A DNA stretch of 64,000 nucleotides. Source: Acidobacteriaceae bacterium KBS 83. Its GTDB lineage: Bacteria; Acidobacteriota; Terriglobia; Terriglobales; Acidobacteriaceae. Made by a program: the position numbers and the translations under genes. The notes under the pieces are model-generated. The model made no database searches. It worked only from the letters and a program-made list of their open reading frames with translations, and had not been told where the DNA came from. The DNA lies in NCBI GenBank assembly GCA_000381585.1, contig KB906738.1, positions 62,001-126,000 on the forward strand, read 5' to 3'. How positions within the stretch are numbered: the first letter of the stretch is position 1; each line of letters starts with the position of its first letter. This document shows, piece after piece, positions 23,393-32,212 of this stretch.

Positions 23393-24262
23393 TCATTGAA
23401 TGTATTTGATGAGCAGCACGTCATTTCCTTTTTCTCCGTAGAACAACTCATCGACCAGATTCTTGGCCAACAAAATCCCATATCCGCCCGGACGCATGCC
23501 CTGCGCCTCGCGGTGCTTCAGATGACGCAAAGGATCATCCTGCGGGCTGTTCACAGCGGTATCCAGATTTTCCTTTAAGGAGAATCCTTCGCCCGGATCC
23601 TTGATGCGGATGAGCACCACGCGGCGCGCGCGGAGGTAGGCAATCTCGATACGCCGTTCGGGATCGAACTTCCCGCCATGCTCCATCGCGTTGAGCAGCA
23701 TTTCTCTGGACGCTGTCGCTACTTTATCCTCTTCAATTTCCGGCAAATCCAGAAATTCGCGCACGAACTGCTGCAGGCGATTGGCCGTAGATACATCACA
23801 ACGCACCGAAAGACGTATCCACGCATCCGTCCCGGAGAGCATTTCAATCGCTTCTTCCCAGGCAGGACTCTCCATCGCCAGTTGCAGCGCCTCCTCCAGA
23901 GCTTGTGTCGAAAGCGGCTTTGTAACATAACCGAAAGCTCGCGCGCGGATCGCGGCGATCACGTCCGCGGGCGTACTCTTGTCCGCAACGATGATCAGAC
24001 GAGTATGTGGCCTAACCAGCTGTACCTTGCGAAGCAGTTCAGCATTTTCCCGGCCTGAACTGTCCTGGTCGGTGATAACAAGGTCGAAAGCAGACTTCTC
24101 CACCAGCGCAAGCGCTTCCTCGCTATCCTGCGCGCACTCCAGCTTCCACGAGGACAGAACTCTCGACACCGCACTCGTCACCTGCGAGTCCGAACACCCA
24201 ACCACAAGTACCGTTTTCTGCAACTGCGAATTAGCGTGGGTCATGAGAATCGGATGGACCAT
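23393..24262 (-). CDS. Response regulator receiver fused to an RsbW-like ATPase
   Basis: 289 residues. Residues about 16-130 form a receiver domain with phospho-acceptor Asp65 (FDLVITDQD), Thr/Ala switch and Lys115 (GYVTKPL). Residues 145-289 are a GHKL ATPase of the anti-sigma type: N-box with Asn191 (REMLLNAMEHGG), G1 with Asp222 (IRIKDPGEGF), and G2 GMRPGGYGILLAKNLVDEL. A partner-switching module is likely, in which phosphorylation controls an RsbW-like serine kinase that binds a sigma factor or anti-anti-sigma protein. No such partner is next to it. A second Met at residue 7 is a possible start. It converges on the ATP-grasp gene. Confidence 0.88.
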   Translation of the reverse strand: MVHPILMTHANSQLQKTVLVVGCSDSQVTSAVSRVLSSWKLECAQDSEEALALVEKSAFDLVITDQDSSGRENAELLRKVQLVRPHTRLIIVADKSTPADVIAAIRARAFGYVTKPLSTQALEEALQLAMESPAWEEAIEMLSGTDAWIRLSVRCDVSTANRLQQFVREFLDLPEIEEDKVATASREMLLNAMEHGGKFDPERRIEIAYLRARRVVLIRIKDPGEGFSLKENLDTAVNSPQDDPLRHLKHREAQGMRPGGYGILLAKNLVDELFYGEKGNDVLLIKYIQ

Positions 24263-24379
24263 GATAGTCCGGGGAAGACACTACGGCGTTCGATCACGAA
24301 CTAAGCCGCACCCGCGTGCGCAGACGGCAACGCGTCGTCAAATCATCGGTCGCAAATATGTCTGCTCTTCGCGGAGCCT

Positions 24380-25033
24380 TTAAGGCTGCATACCCGGCTG
24401 CAGGAAGGGATTGGTTTCGCTTTCCTGCCCGAGTGTTGTTTCCTCCCCGTGGCCGGGCACGACCAGGGTGTGTTCCGGCAAGGTCATGAGGCGGGTGTGG
24501 ATGGAGCGCAGCAGGGCGCGGGTGTCGCCGCCGGGCAGGTCGGTGCGGCCTACGCTTCCCGCGAAGAGTGTGTCACCGGCGAGTAGTAATTCCTGCTTTG
24601 GGAAATAGAGACAGAGACTGCCGGGGGTGTGACCGGGGGTGTGGATGACTTCGGCTTCGAGGCCGGGGATGCCGGCGGCGATGCCATCGTCCGCGCTCTG
24701 GTCGAGCGCGACCTTCTCCGGCGTGGGGACGCCGAGCCAGGCGGCCTGCATCTCCATCATGCCGAGGATGGGCAGGTCGGCCTGGTGAAAGAGGACGGGC
24801 GCGCCCGTGACACGGCGGAGCTGCGCAGCGCCGCCGATGTGGTCGATGTGCGCGTGCGTGACGATGATCTGCTTTAGGGTGAGCTGGCGGCGCGCGAGCC
24901 GGGTGAGGATGTCGGTGATCTCATCTCCGGGGTCGATGATGATGGCTTCGCGGGTCTCGAGGTTCGCCAGCAGGGTGCAGTTGCAGCGGAGCGGACCGAC
25001 AGGGAAGGTCTCACGCAGGAGCTCGGACGGCAT
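24380..25033 (-). CDS. MBL-fold metallo-hydrolase, glyoxalase II-like
   Basis: 217 residues, full length for the small glyoxalase II-like group. The dinuclear metal motif is THAHIDHIGG (HxHxDH) near residues 59-68, the third His is in EVIHTPGHTPGSLCLY, Asp in LLLAGDTLFAGSVGRTDLPG, and the last His in VVPGHGEET. The GRTDLPGG block is typical of YcbL/PP2A-like hydroxyacylglutathione hydrolases without the C-terminal domain. It probably hydrolyses a thioester in the cytosol; the natural substrate is not fixed. Its start faces the NRPS-like gene with about 275 bases between. Confidence 0.92.
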   Translation of the reverse strand: MPSELLRETFPVGPLRCNCTLLANLETREAIIIDPGDEITDILTRLARRQLTLKQIIVTHAHIDHIGGAAQLRRVTGAPVLFHQADLPILGMMEMQAAWLGVPTPEKVALDQSADDGIAAGIPGLEAEVIHTPGHTPGSLCLYFPKQELLLAGDTLFAGSVGRTDLPGGDTRALLRSIHTRLMTLPEHTLVVPGHGEETTLGQESETNPFLQPGMQP

Positions 25034-25308
25034 ACCTGGATAGTAGCGCGATGCGACGCCGATCTGCCCCCTCCGTAACAGAGCGGCATTACTGCGAGAT
25101 TACTAATTGCAGGTCTGCACATCCGGTGTTGCAGGTTATAAACAGCAAAACGCACAGACTCTTCAGAAGCGCCAAAAGCCTCAAGCAGGTGCGAGGAAGC
25201 GCCCTGGAGAGCCGATCGTTCCGCCCATACAGGCGGACCCCCTTGCGGTTGCGGTCTTGTAGGACTTGCGTCAAGGTTCATGCTGTTCGAGTTGTGAGAG
25301 GCCGCATC

Positions 25309-27210
25309 ATGCCGCTGGGACAGCCCGGAAGTCCAAGGTCCATGCGCCCACCGGGCGCTGATCAAGCGGCCGAGATCCCTGTTCGCACGACGCTCGATGT
25401 GCTGCTGCTGGAAAGCACAGTGCTGTGGGCGAGCGCCACGGCGCTGCTGGGGGACGAGGGGCGTCTTTCCTATAGCGACCTGATGGTGCGCGCACAGAAT
25501 ATTGCTGCGGAGCTGCGGCGGAAGGGGATGCGGCACGGCGACCTGGTGGGTGTGGTCGGTCTGCGTACCTTCAGCTCGATCAGCAGCATTCTTGGAGTCT
25601 TGTTCGCAGGCGGCGTGTATGTGCCGTTCGATGTGCACGGTCTTTCTTCGGAGAAGCTGGCACGCCAACTGGACGAGAGCGCGATCCGGCTGCTGGTGAC
25701 GGACCGCACGGACAGCGCGGGCATGGCGCTGCCGTGGGCACGCCGGACCACGGTCATCGATGCATCGACCGTCGAACGAGAGTTCATGCCGGTCTTCCGC
25801 GAGTTGAAGCTGTCACATCGGTTGCCAGATGATCCGGCTGCGGTGGTCTTCAACGCTGCTGGCCATGGCGTGCTGGTGACACACGCGGGCATTGTGCGGC
25901 TGGTGACCACGGCAGCGCTGATGGAGTTTCGATCTGCGGACACGGTGCTGATGCACTCCGGCGCGCAGGAGCATACGTTCCAGATGGAGTTGTGGGGTCC
26001 ACTGCTGGCGGGCGGCACCGTCGCTCTTGCGCCGCAGGGCTGGATCAGCTCTGCGATGCCTGCGCATGAGTATGCGAGGGTGATGCGACGATTCCGCGTC
26101 TCCGCGATCTGTGCGAGGCCAGCGTTGCTCGAGGAACTGGCAAAAGATCCGCTTGCGCCGCTTGATCAGGTGCAGCAGGCGGTGGTGAACGCGGCGGATC
26201 TGGATCCGGCGCATCTGGAAGCAACGCTGCGGCGCTCGGGCAATTGCCGGCATGCCATGCGAGTCACGGGTGGGCTTGGCGCGGCGGAAACCACGAGCTA
26301 TGCGGTGAGTGTGCGGGTGAATGTTGAGGAGCCGGGGGCTGCGGTGCCGTTGCCGGGCAGTGGCGCGATGGTCGTTCTACCGAATGGGCACGAGGCTGCG
26401 CCGGGTGCGCTGGGCGCGCTTGCGATCACTGGCGATGCTCTGGCGATCGGCTATCTGGGTCAGCCAGAAGCGACGATGTCGGCCTTTCCCGAGGCGCAGC
26501 GGGAAAACAGCCAACGGCTGCGATGCTTTCGCCTGCCGGTGCAGGCGACCCGGATGCCGGATGGGAGTCTGCTGACCGGTCCCGCTGCTGTGGCAGCGGC
26601 TGCGGCTGTGAAGGCAGGCGAGGCGAAGAAGTCGACTGCCGAAAAGGTGGAAGCGCTGCTGTTGCAGCATCCGCTGGTGCGAGAGTGCGTAGCGGTGGCG
26701 CCTGCACCTGACGAACGGGTGAGTTGCGTCTTTGCGACGCTGAAGCAGGGGCAGGATCCGCGCGCCGAGCGAGCGCTGCGTGAACATCTGGAGAGCCATC
26801 TTCCGCGGGAGTTGCAACCGGCAGCTCTGGTATTGCTGCCGCGCATTCCGTCGAACGGAGATGGCAAACCGGACCTTGTTCACCTGACAGAACAATGCGA
26901 GGCTGTGCTGCGGCGTTTTACAGGCGACCCGCCGCCTGAGGTGCGGCCGGAACGGCAGGTCGACGCCGTCCGCAGCATCTGGCAACGTCTGCTGCATCGT
27001 ATGCAGGTGGATCCGGATGAGGACTTTTACGCGAGTGGCGGCACGTCGGTGCAACGGATTCGTCTGTACGCGGAGCTGAACCAGCGATTTCCCGGCGCCT
27101 TCACGATGGCTGACCTACCCTCGCTGAACACCATTCGCAAGGTCGTCGATCATTTGAACAGCGATGTGGCGCGTGAACGCATGCTGGCAGCGGAGCATCG
27201 GGGTGCCTGA
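25309..27210 (+). CDS. NRPS-like adenylation-thiolation didomain protein with lost adenylation motifs
   Basis: The ATG at 25309 has GAGAGG nine bases upstream and gives 633 residues; the longer frame from 25051 has an unlikely arginine-rich prefix. Residues about 25-530 align with the ANL/adenylation fold (YSDLMVRAQNIAAELRRKGM, DLVGVVGLRTFSSISSILGV, GGVYVPFD for core A2). But A3, normally TSGSTGxPKG, reads VFNAAGHGVLVTH. The TGD of A7 and the GRxDxQVKxRGxRIE of A8 are missing, although the GK-x-D of A10 is partly kept (NGDGKPDL). Residues about 555-620 form a carrier domain with the phosphopantetheine Ser in DEDFYASGGTSVQRIRL. No condensation or thioesterase domain is present. The adenylation half is probably non-catalytic. 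Confidence 0.82.
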   Translation: MPLGQPGSPRSMRPPGADQAAEIPVRTTLDVLLLESTVLWASATALLGDEGRLSYSDLMVRAQNIAAELRRKGMRHGDLVGVVGLRTFSSISSILGVLFAGGVYVPFDVHGLSSEKLARQLDESAIRLLVTDRTDSAGMALPWARRTTVIDASTVEREFMPVFRELKLSHRLPDDPAAVVFNAAGHGVLVTHAGIVRLVTTAALMEFRSADTVLMHSGAQEHTFQMELWGPLLAGGTVALAPQGWISSAMPAHEYARVMRRFRVSAICARPALLEELAKDPLAPLDQVQQAVVNAADLDPAHLEATLRRSGNCRHAMRVTGGLGAAETTSYAVSVRVNVEEPGAAVPLPGSGAMVVLPNGHEAAPGALGALAITGDALAIGYLGQPEATMSAFPEAQRENSQRLRCFRLPVQATRMPDGSLLTGPAAVAAAAAVKAGEAKKSTAEKVEALLLQHPLVRECVAVAPAPDERVSCVFATLKQGQDPRAERALREHLESHLPRELQPAALVLLPRIPSNGDGKPDLVHLTEQCEAVLRRFTGDPPPEVRPERQVDAVRSIWQRLLHRMQVDPDEDFYASGGTSVQRIRLYAELNQRFPGAFTMADLPSLNTIRKVVDHLNSDVARERMLAAEHRGA

Positions 27211-27414
27211 TTGCTTGGCGCCTGATTGTTCGATGAAACCCGCATAGTTCATTCGACCCATCGCGCCGCAGCTTCCCCTCATGTACAAACAGAACGCGCG
27301 AGCTTCACATGTGCTTGCGCGCAATCGTGGGCCGTCTGCAAGGCTTCAGGCACACGTTTGACGATGCTGGTATTTGGGGTGACCAGCGCAATTCTGGAGG
27401 AGACTGGAGGCCAG

Positions 27415-28590
27415 ATGAGTTGGATGCGCGCTCTCTTCGTGTTGCTGTTCCTCGTGTTGTCCGGGGCAGGTGGAGTGATCAGCCAGTTGCATGCAGCGCC
27501 CGCGCGCTGGAGCGAGGGAAAGGCGCAGGAGTGGTATGCCGCACAGCCGTGGTTGGTGGGCGCAAACTTCATGCCGGCAGATGCGATCAACCAACTGGAG
27601 ATGTGGCAAGCGGAGAGCTTCGATCCGGCGGAGATCGATAAGGAGCTGGGGTGGGCCGAAGGACTGGGCATGAACACGATGCGCGTGTTCCTGCATGACC
27701 AGCTCTGGCAGCAGGATGGGCCGGGCTTTCAGAAACGCATCGATACGTTTCTCACCATCGCCGCGAAGCACCACATCAAGCCGATGTTTGTGCTGTTCGA
27801 TTCGTGCTGGGACCCGGATTTCTATCTGGGACCGCAGCGGCCGCCGATTCCGGGCGTGCACAATTCCGGATGGGTGCAGAGCCCGGGCGCGAAGGCGCTC
27901 GAAGATGCAGCGGAGTATCCGCGGCTGAAAGCGTTCGTACAGGGAGTGGTGGGGGCGTTCGCAAACGATGAACGCATCCTCGCATGGGATTTGTGGAACG
28001 AGCCGGACAACGAAGGCGGCGGGGACTATAAGAAGCGCGAGCCGAAAAACAAGGAAGAGCTGGTAGCGAAGCTGATGCCCCAGGTCTTCGCGTGGGCGCG
28101 CGAAGAGCATCCGGTGCAGCCGTTGACGTCACCGCTGTGGAAGGGGCCACGCTGGGATGAGGAAGGTGGCCTGAATGCGGTGGAGCGGACGCAGATTGAA
28201 GAGTCGGATGTGATCAGCTTTCACAACTACGGGTGGCCGGAAGATTTCGCGCAGCGCGTGCATGAACTGGAGAAATATCATCGTCCGCTGATCTGCACGG
28301 AGTACATGGCGCGGCCAATGGGCAGCACGTTTGACACAATCCTTCCGCTGGCGAAGCAACTGCATGTGGCGGCGATCAACTGGGGATTCGTGCAGGGCAA
28401 ATCGCAAACGTATATCCCATGGGACAGCTGGAAGCGGCCCTATGTGGAAGAGCAGCCGCCGGTGTGGTTTCACGATGTGCTCTATCCGGATGGACGGCCG
28501 TATCGCGAACGCGAGGCGGAGGTTCTGCGCGAGGAGACGGGGCGAGGTACTGGCCGTACGGGCACACTCGTTGTCAGCGCCAGCCGCTAA
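27415..28590 (+). CDS. Secreted cellulase-family glycoside hydrolase (GH5-like)
   Basis: 391 residues from ATG 27415 with GGAGG four bases upstream; a second ATG three codons later is equally possible. A signal peptide covers residues 1-28 (RALFVLLFLVLSGAGGVISQ). The catalytic barrel of clan A shows the acid/base Glu196 in AWDLWNEPDN and the nucleophile Glu296 in PLICTEYMARP. Further conserved blocks are ELGWAEGLGMNTMRVFLHD and HIKPMFVLFDSCWDP. Relatives are named cellulase or 1,4-beta-xylanase, but the substrate of this subgroup is not established. It lies 204 bases behind the NRPS-like gene and may have its own promoter. Confidence 0.88.
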   Translation: MSWMRALFVLLFLVLSGAGGVISQLHAAPARWSEGKAQEWYAAQPWLVGANFMPADAINQLEMWQAESFDPAEIDKELGWAEGLGMNTMRVFLHDQLWQQDGPGFQKRIDTFLTIAAKHHIKPMFVLFDSCWDPDFYLGPQRPPIPGVHNSGWVQSPGAKALEDAAEYPRLKAFVQGVVGAFANDERILAWDLWNEPDNEGGGDYKKREPKNKEELVAKLMPQVFAWAREEHPVQPLTSPLWKGPRWDEEGGLNAVERTQIEESDVISFHNYGWPEDFAQRVHELEKYHRPLICTEYMARPMGSTFDTILPLAKQLHVAAINWGFVQGKSQTYIPWDSWKRPYVEEQPPVWFHDVLYPDGRPYREREAEVLREETGRGTGRTGTLVVSASR

Positions 28591-28609
28591 GTTCGCTTCC
28601 GTTAGTCGC

Positions 28610-29407
28610 TCACTGTTGCAATTTAATAGGGGGTGGAGAGGGAAGGCTTTCCATGTATTGGAGTAGGGATTCCATCTGTGCCGGATTCGCCAACAAGTCG
28701 TTGGCGAAATTACTTTCCCATTCCGCCTGCTGATTCGAACTATCGAACCCCGACGCAAATGGCTTCAGGACATGAGCCGGATCTTCGTTGTCGACCATTG
28801 CCTTCCGGACCACATGGGCGATATGGATAGCAGCCGCTTTTCGCGCTGTTAGCCGCTTGTCGAGCCCGCAGGCATTTGGTCCCCAAATCGTGCCATCCCC
28901 GTAGATGATGCTGTCGAGGGAGACAGTGACGGATTGAGCATCCGTAAGCCGCGTCGCGAGTCGGGTATCGCTGGTGCCTGAACCGACACTGATTCCTTGC
29001 TCTGGCATTGGCAATACAAACCCGCTGGGAGCCACCGAGATTTTGCCATGGGGAGCAATCGCTACACTCCTCACAGTGGTAAGGTACTCATCCATCGTCA
29101 GGGTGATAGTGGAAGTCTTGCCGAGTGGGTTTGTGATTGTCCAGAGCACGCACACGGCGACCACTTCCCGGTCATCATCGTTATGTATGGTGAATGCCGC
29201 TTTGCGAAGTGGCTCTAACTCCGGGCCCGGGAAGGGGTCGTGCGCGGTGGATGGCTCATCTGCAAAAGGGGTAATCCGGATATGCTCGGCTGGACTTTTC
29301 GGGATATCCATACTTGCCTGTGGAGTGGCAGGAATGCCGATGAGCAGCTGGCGGCAGCATACAACAGCACTCTCCGGCAGCTCATCGAATGCATGATTCT
29401 CCTTCAC
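28610..29407 (-). CDS. Probable exported protein of unknown function, likely frameshifted near the 5' end
   Basis: The longest frame gives 265 residues from a GTG. The region from about residue 30 (IPATPQASMDIPKSPAEHIR) onward is a normal beta-rich protein with repeated TITLTMDEYLTTVRS and VTVSLDSIIYGDGTIWGPNA segments. The first 30 residues (KENHAFDELPESAVVCC) do not look like a start. A second frame from ATG 29394 or 29385 reads MSCRRVLLYAAASC, a good signal-peptide beginning, and it joins the main frame if one base is added near 29355. That would give a complete signal peptide ending in PQA. The ribosome-binding site AAGGAG precedes the second frame. No family is recognised. Confidence 0.6.
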   Translation of the reverse strand: MKENHAFDELPESAVVCCRQLLIGIPATPQASMDIPKSPAEHIRITPFADEPSTAHDPFPGPELEPLRKAAFTIHNDDDREVVAVCVLWTITNPLGKTSTITLTMDEYLTTVRSVAIAPHGKISVAPSGFVLPMPEQGISVGSGTSDTRLATRLTDAQSVTVSLDSIIYGDGTIWGPNACGLDKRLTARKAAAIHIAHVVRKAMVDNEDPAHVLKPFASGFDSSNQQAEWESNFANDLLANPAQMESLLQYMESLPSPPPIKLQQ

Positions 29408-29511
29408 TCGAACTAGGTGTTGTACCTCAGAGTACTTATCTCCGACAAGACAATTGCAGGTCCTTCGCTTCGCTCAGGATGACATCCCATCAGTTACATA
29501 TCCATTCCGTG

Positions 29512-31050
29512 TCAAGGCGCGAGGATTGCCGTCTTGAGGAAGTCGTAGCTGCCGGAGGCTGAGACCTCGATGTGCTGGAGGCGGCGAGTGTGCACGACCA
29601 CATTGTCCTGATACCAGAGGGGGATGGTGGGGACATCTCTGGCGACGATCTGCTGCACCTTCACGTAGTCGTCCCGATCCCGGTCGCGATCGGTCGAGGC
29701 GGCTGCGTCGGCCATGAGCCGATCGAGTTCCGGATTCACATAGTGGCCGCGATTTGCGCCGTGCGGCGGCAGGCTCGCGGTGGCGTAGGCGAGGCGGAAG
29801 ATATCGGGGCTCTCGTTGCCGCCGATCCAGCGCAGCGCGTACATGCCGAAGGCGCCTTTGGTCACATCGGCGAAGAAGGTGCCGAACTCGTAGATGCGCA
29901 CGTCCATCGCGATGCCGACGGCGCGCAGCTCCTGCTGAATCACGAGCGCCATCAGCCGCGTGGGATTGTTGGCGTTCGAGATCTTCATTTCGACGTGAAA
30001 GCGAGTGCCATCGGGACCGGGCCGGTACCCGGCAGCGTCCAGCAGCGCCGTTGCCTTTGCGGGGTCGTACGGGTAATGCGCGATGTCATCGGTGCGTGCC
30101 CAGTGCCCGGGGGGTAGAAGATCATCGGCGAGCCGCGCCTGGCCGCGCCAGATGGTATCGAGGATGAGCTTGCGATTGATGGCCATCGCGACGGACTGAC
30201 GCACGCGGACGTCACGGAGGTAGGGATCGCGCAGATTGAGATTGATGTAGTTGACGATGGTGCCGGGCGTGCTCTGGATGGCGAGGAGCGGATTCGAGCG
30301 AAGTGCGTGAACCGTGTCCGGCTCGAGCGCGTTGATGGCCGCATCGGCTGAGCCCTTCTGCAGTTCGAGGGCACGGGTAGTGTCGTCGGGAACGACGTTG
30401 AAGCGGAGGTGCGGGATGGGTGGCTTCGGCTGCCAACTGTCCTCGTTACGCGCGAGGATAACGTCCTTGTCCTGCTGCTGCGAGATGAACTTGTATGCGC
30501 CGGTCCCGATGGGGCGGCGCCAGAAGTCTTTGCCGCTGCCGGCGGGCACAATGCCGAGTGCGCCGTCGGAGAGATTCCACAACAGAAACGGATCAGGTCT
30601 CTTGAGGTGCACGACGCAGGTAAGCGGGTCGGGCGCATCGACGTGATCGACCTGGATGAAGGCGCCTGATTTCGCGGTGATGACGGTGCCGTTGTGCGTC
30701 GAGTCGATGGACCACTTGACGTCGGCGGAGGTGAGCGGCTGGCCGTTGTGGAAGCGTACGCCGGGGCGGAGATGGAAGACGTAGGTGACGGGGTCCGGCT
30801 GGGCCCAGCTTTTCGCGAGCCAGGGTTGTACTTCGTAGCTCTCGTCTTTTTTGACGAGCGAGTCGAAGATGAGCATGTCGATGCGCTCGGACTGGGCGTC
30901 GAGGCCGATGCGAGGGTCGAGGTTGACAGGGCTTGATTCGATCAGCATGACCGCGACGTTCGGGTCGGGTTTTCCGCCGCATCCGGCCAACGAAAGCGTG
31001 CACACGGCAAAGGCCGCGTACAAGAGACCGCGACAGCTACGTTTAGACAT
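29512..31050 (-). CDS. ABC-type oligopeptide-binding lipoprotein (SBP_bac_5)
   Basis: The ATG at 31050 yields 512 residues; the frame continues upstream through the anmK gene but that part is not used. A lipoprotein signal peptide with lipobox LAGC (about residues 21-24) starts the protein. The family 5 solute-binding domain is evident: ESSPVNLDPRIGLDAQSERI, FHLRPGVRFHNGQPLTSADV, IGTGAYKF, and VRQSVAMAINRKLILDTIW. These proteins bind peptides or, in some species, murein peptides and feed an Opp/Dpp-type permease; no permease or ATPase gene is adjacent. It overlaps the end of anmK by eight bases, so it is translationally linked to nagZ-anmK. Confidence 0.92.
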   Translation of the reverse strand: MSKRSCRGLLYAAFAVCTLSLAGCGGKPDPNVAVMLIESSPVNLDPRIGLDAQSERIDMLIFDSLVKKDESYEVQPWLAKSWAQPDPVTYVFHLRPGVRFHNGQPLTSADVKWSIDSTHNGTVITAKSGAFIQVDHVDAPDPLTCVVHLKRPDPFLLWNLSDGALGIVPAGSGKDFWRRPIGTGAYKFISQQQDKDVILARNEDSWQPKPPIPHLRFNVVPDDTTRALELQKGSADAAINALEPDTVHALRSNPLLAIQSTPGTIVNYINLNLRDPYLRDVRVRQSVAMAINRKLILDTIWRGQARLADDLLPPGHWARTDDIAHYPYDPAKATALLDAAGYRPGPDGTRFHVEMKISNANNPTRLMALVIQQELRAVGIAMDVRIYEFGTFFADVTKGAFGMYALRWIGGNESPDIFRLAYATASLPPHGANRGHYVNPELDRLMADAAASTDRDRDRDDYVKVQQIVARDVPTIPLWYQDNVVVHTRRLQHIEVSASGSYDFLKTAILAP

Positions 31051-32212
31051 AGGTGACTTGACCGAGAATTGCCGGGTGCGCGGCACCCGTGGCGGCAGGG
31101 ACGTTGCCCGGGACGCGATGCCAGGTGTGCCACGCGAGCAATGCGAAGGCCACTGCTTCCTTGGCTTCGGAGGGTATACCGAGGTCGTCGGTGGTCTGGA
31201 TGCGGCAGTGGAACGGTGCGAGATCGGTGGCGAGCATGCGCATGAGGGTTTGATTGCGCGCGCCGCCACCGGCAACGATGTAGTCGACGGATGTGCCGGC
31301 AAGGTGTGGAGCAAGAAATAGACGCCATGCGAGCGCGATGCTCCGGGAGGTGAGTGCGGTTGCAGCGGCGAGGGTGTCGTGCGGAGATAGGCGACGTTGC
31401 CGTGCGAGTGCGAGAAGGCGCTCGACAAAGGACGTGCCGTACTGTTCGCGGCCTGCGCTTTTTGGTGGGCGGAGACGATAGTAGGGATCGCGCAGCAGAG
31501 TGGTCAGGACGGGCTCACTTGGAGTGCCGGCGGCTGCGAGACGGCCACCGCGATCATAGGGTTTGCCGAAGAGACGCTGGGCGAGCGCGTCGATGACCAT
31601 ATTGGCCGGGCCGGTGTCGAAGGCGATTAACTGATCGAGATTGCCGCCTGCGGGCACCAGCGTGAGGTTGGCGATGCCGCCGAGGTTCTGTAGCACGCGC
31701 GCGCGGCGGGGATGTGCGAAGAGGGTGGCATCGAGCAGCGGAACCAGGGGCGCGCCTTGTCCGCCGGCAACCATGTCCGCAGGGCGGAAGTTGGAGACGA
31801 CGGGCGCATGGGCGGCGGCGGCAATCAGGGCGGGTTCCCCGAACTGCCAAGTGCAGGCGATACTGCGGCCTCCGTATGGCTTCGCGATGCCTTGATGGTA
31901 GATGGTCTGACCATGACAACCGACGAGGTCGAGCGCGTATCCCTGCGCAGCGGCCTGGACCGCGTCACCGTAGGCCTCGCCGAGGCGCCAGTTGAGCCGC
32001 GCAAGCTCGGCAGCCGATGTCTTCGGCGCGTTCATTGCAGCAAGGACCGCTTTGCGCAGCACTGCGGGATAGGGAAAGGCGCGATGGCGGACCAGCTCGA
32101 TGCGGGGTCGAGGGCGTGCGGGAGAGATGCGGCAGAGCGCGACGTCGATGCCGTCGGCGGAGGTGCCGCTCATGATGCCGGCGACGAGCATCGATTTCTT
32201 CTTCGCGGTCAC
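31043..32212 (-). CDS. anmK: Anhydro-N-acetylmuramic acid kinase
   Basis: 389 residues, the usual length. The N-terminal phosphate-binding motif is GIMSGTSADGIDVAL. Also visible are DLVGCHGQTIYHQG, ACTWQFGEPALIAAA, VSNFRPADMVAGGQGAPLVP, and FDTGPANMVIDA, all typical of AnmK. The ASKHA C-terminal block is DYIVAGGGARNQTLMRML. The enzyme opens and phosphorylates 1,6-anhydro-MurNAc to MurNAc-6-phosphate in peptidoglycan recycling. The gene overlaps nagZ by four bases and the lipoprotein gene by eight, indicating one operon. No murQ is visible in the window, so the next step is encoded elsewhere. Confidence 0.95.
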   Translation of the reverse strand: MTAKKKSMLVAGIMSGTSADGIDVALCRISPARPRPRIELVRHRAFPYPAVLRKAVLAAMNAPKTSAAELARLNWRLGEAYGDAVQAAAQGYALDLVGCHGQTIYHQGIAKPYGGRSIACTWQFGEPALIAAAAHAPVVSNFRPADMVAGGQGAPLVPLLDATLFAHPRRARVLQNLGGIANLTLVPAGGNLDQLIAFDTGPANMVIDALAQRLFGKPYDRGGRLAAAGTPSEPVLTTLLRDPYYRLRPPKSAGREQYGTSFVERLLALARQRRLSPHDTLAAATALTSRSIALAWRLFLAPHLAGTSVDYIVAGGGARNQTLMRMLATDLAPFHCRIQTTDDLGIPSEAKEAVAFALLAWHTWHRVPGNVPAATGAAHPAILGQVTYV

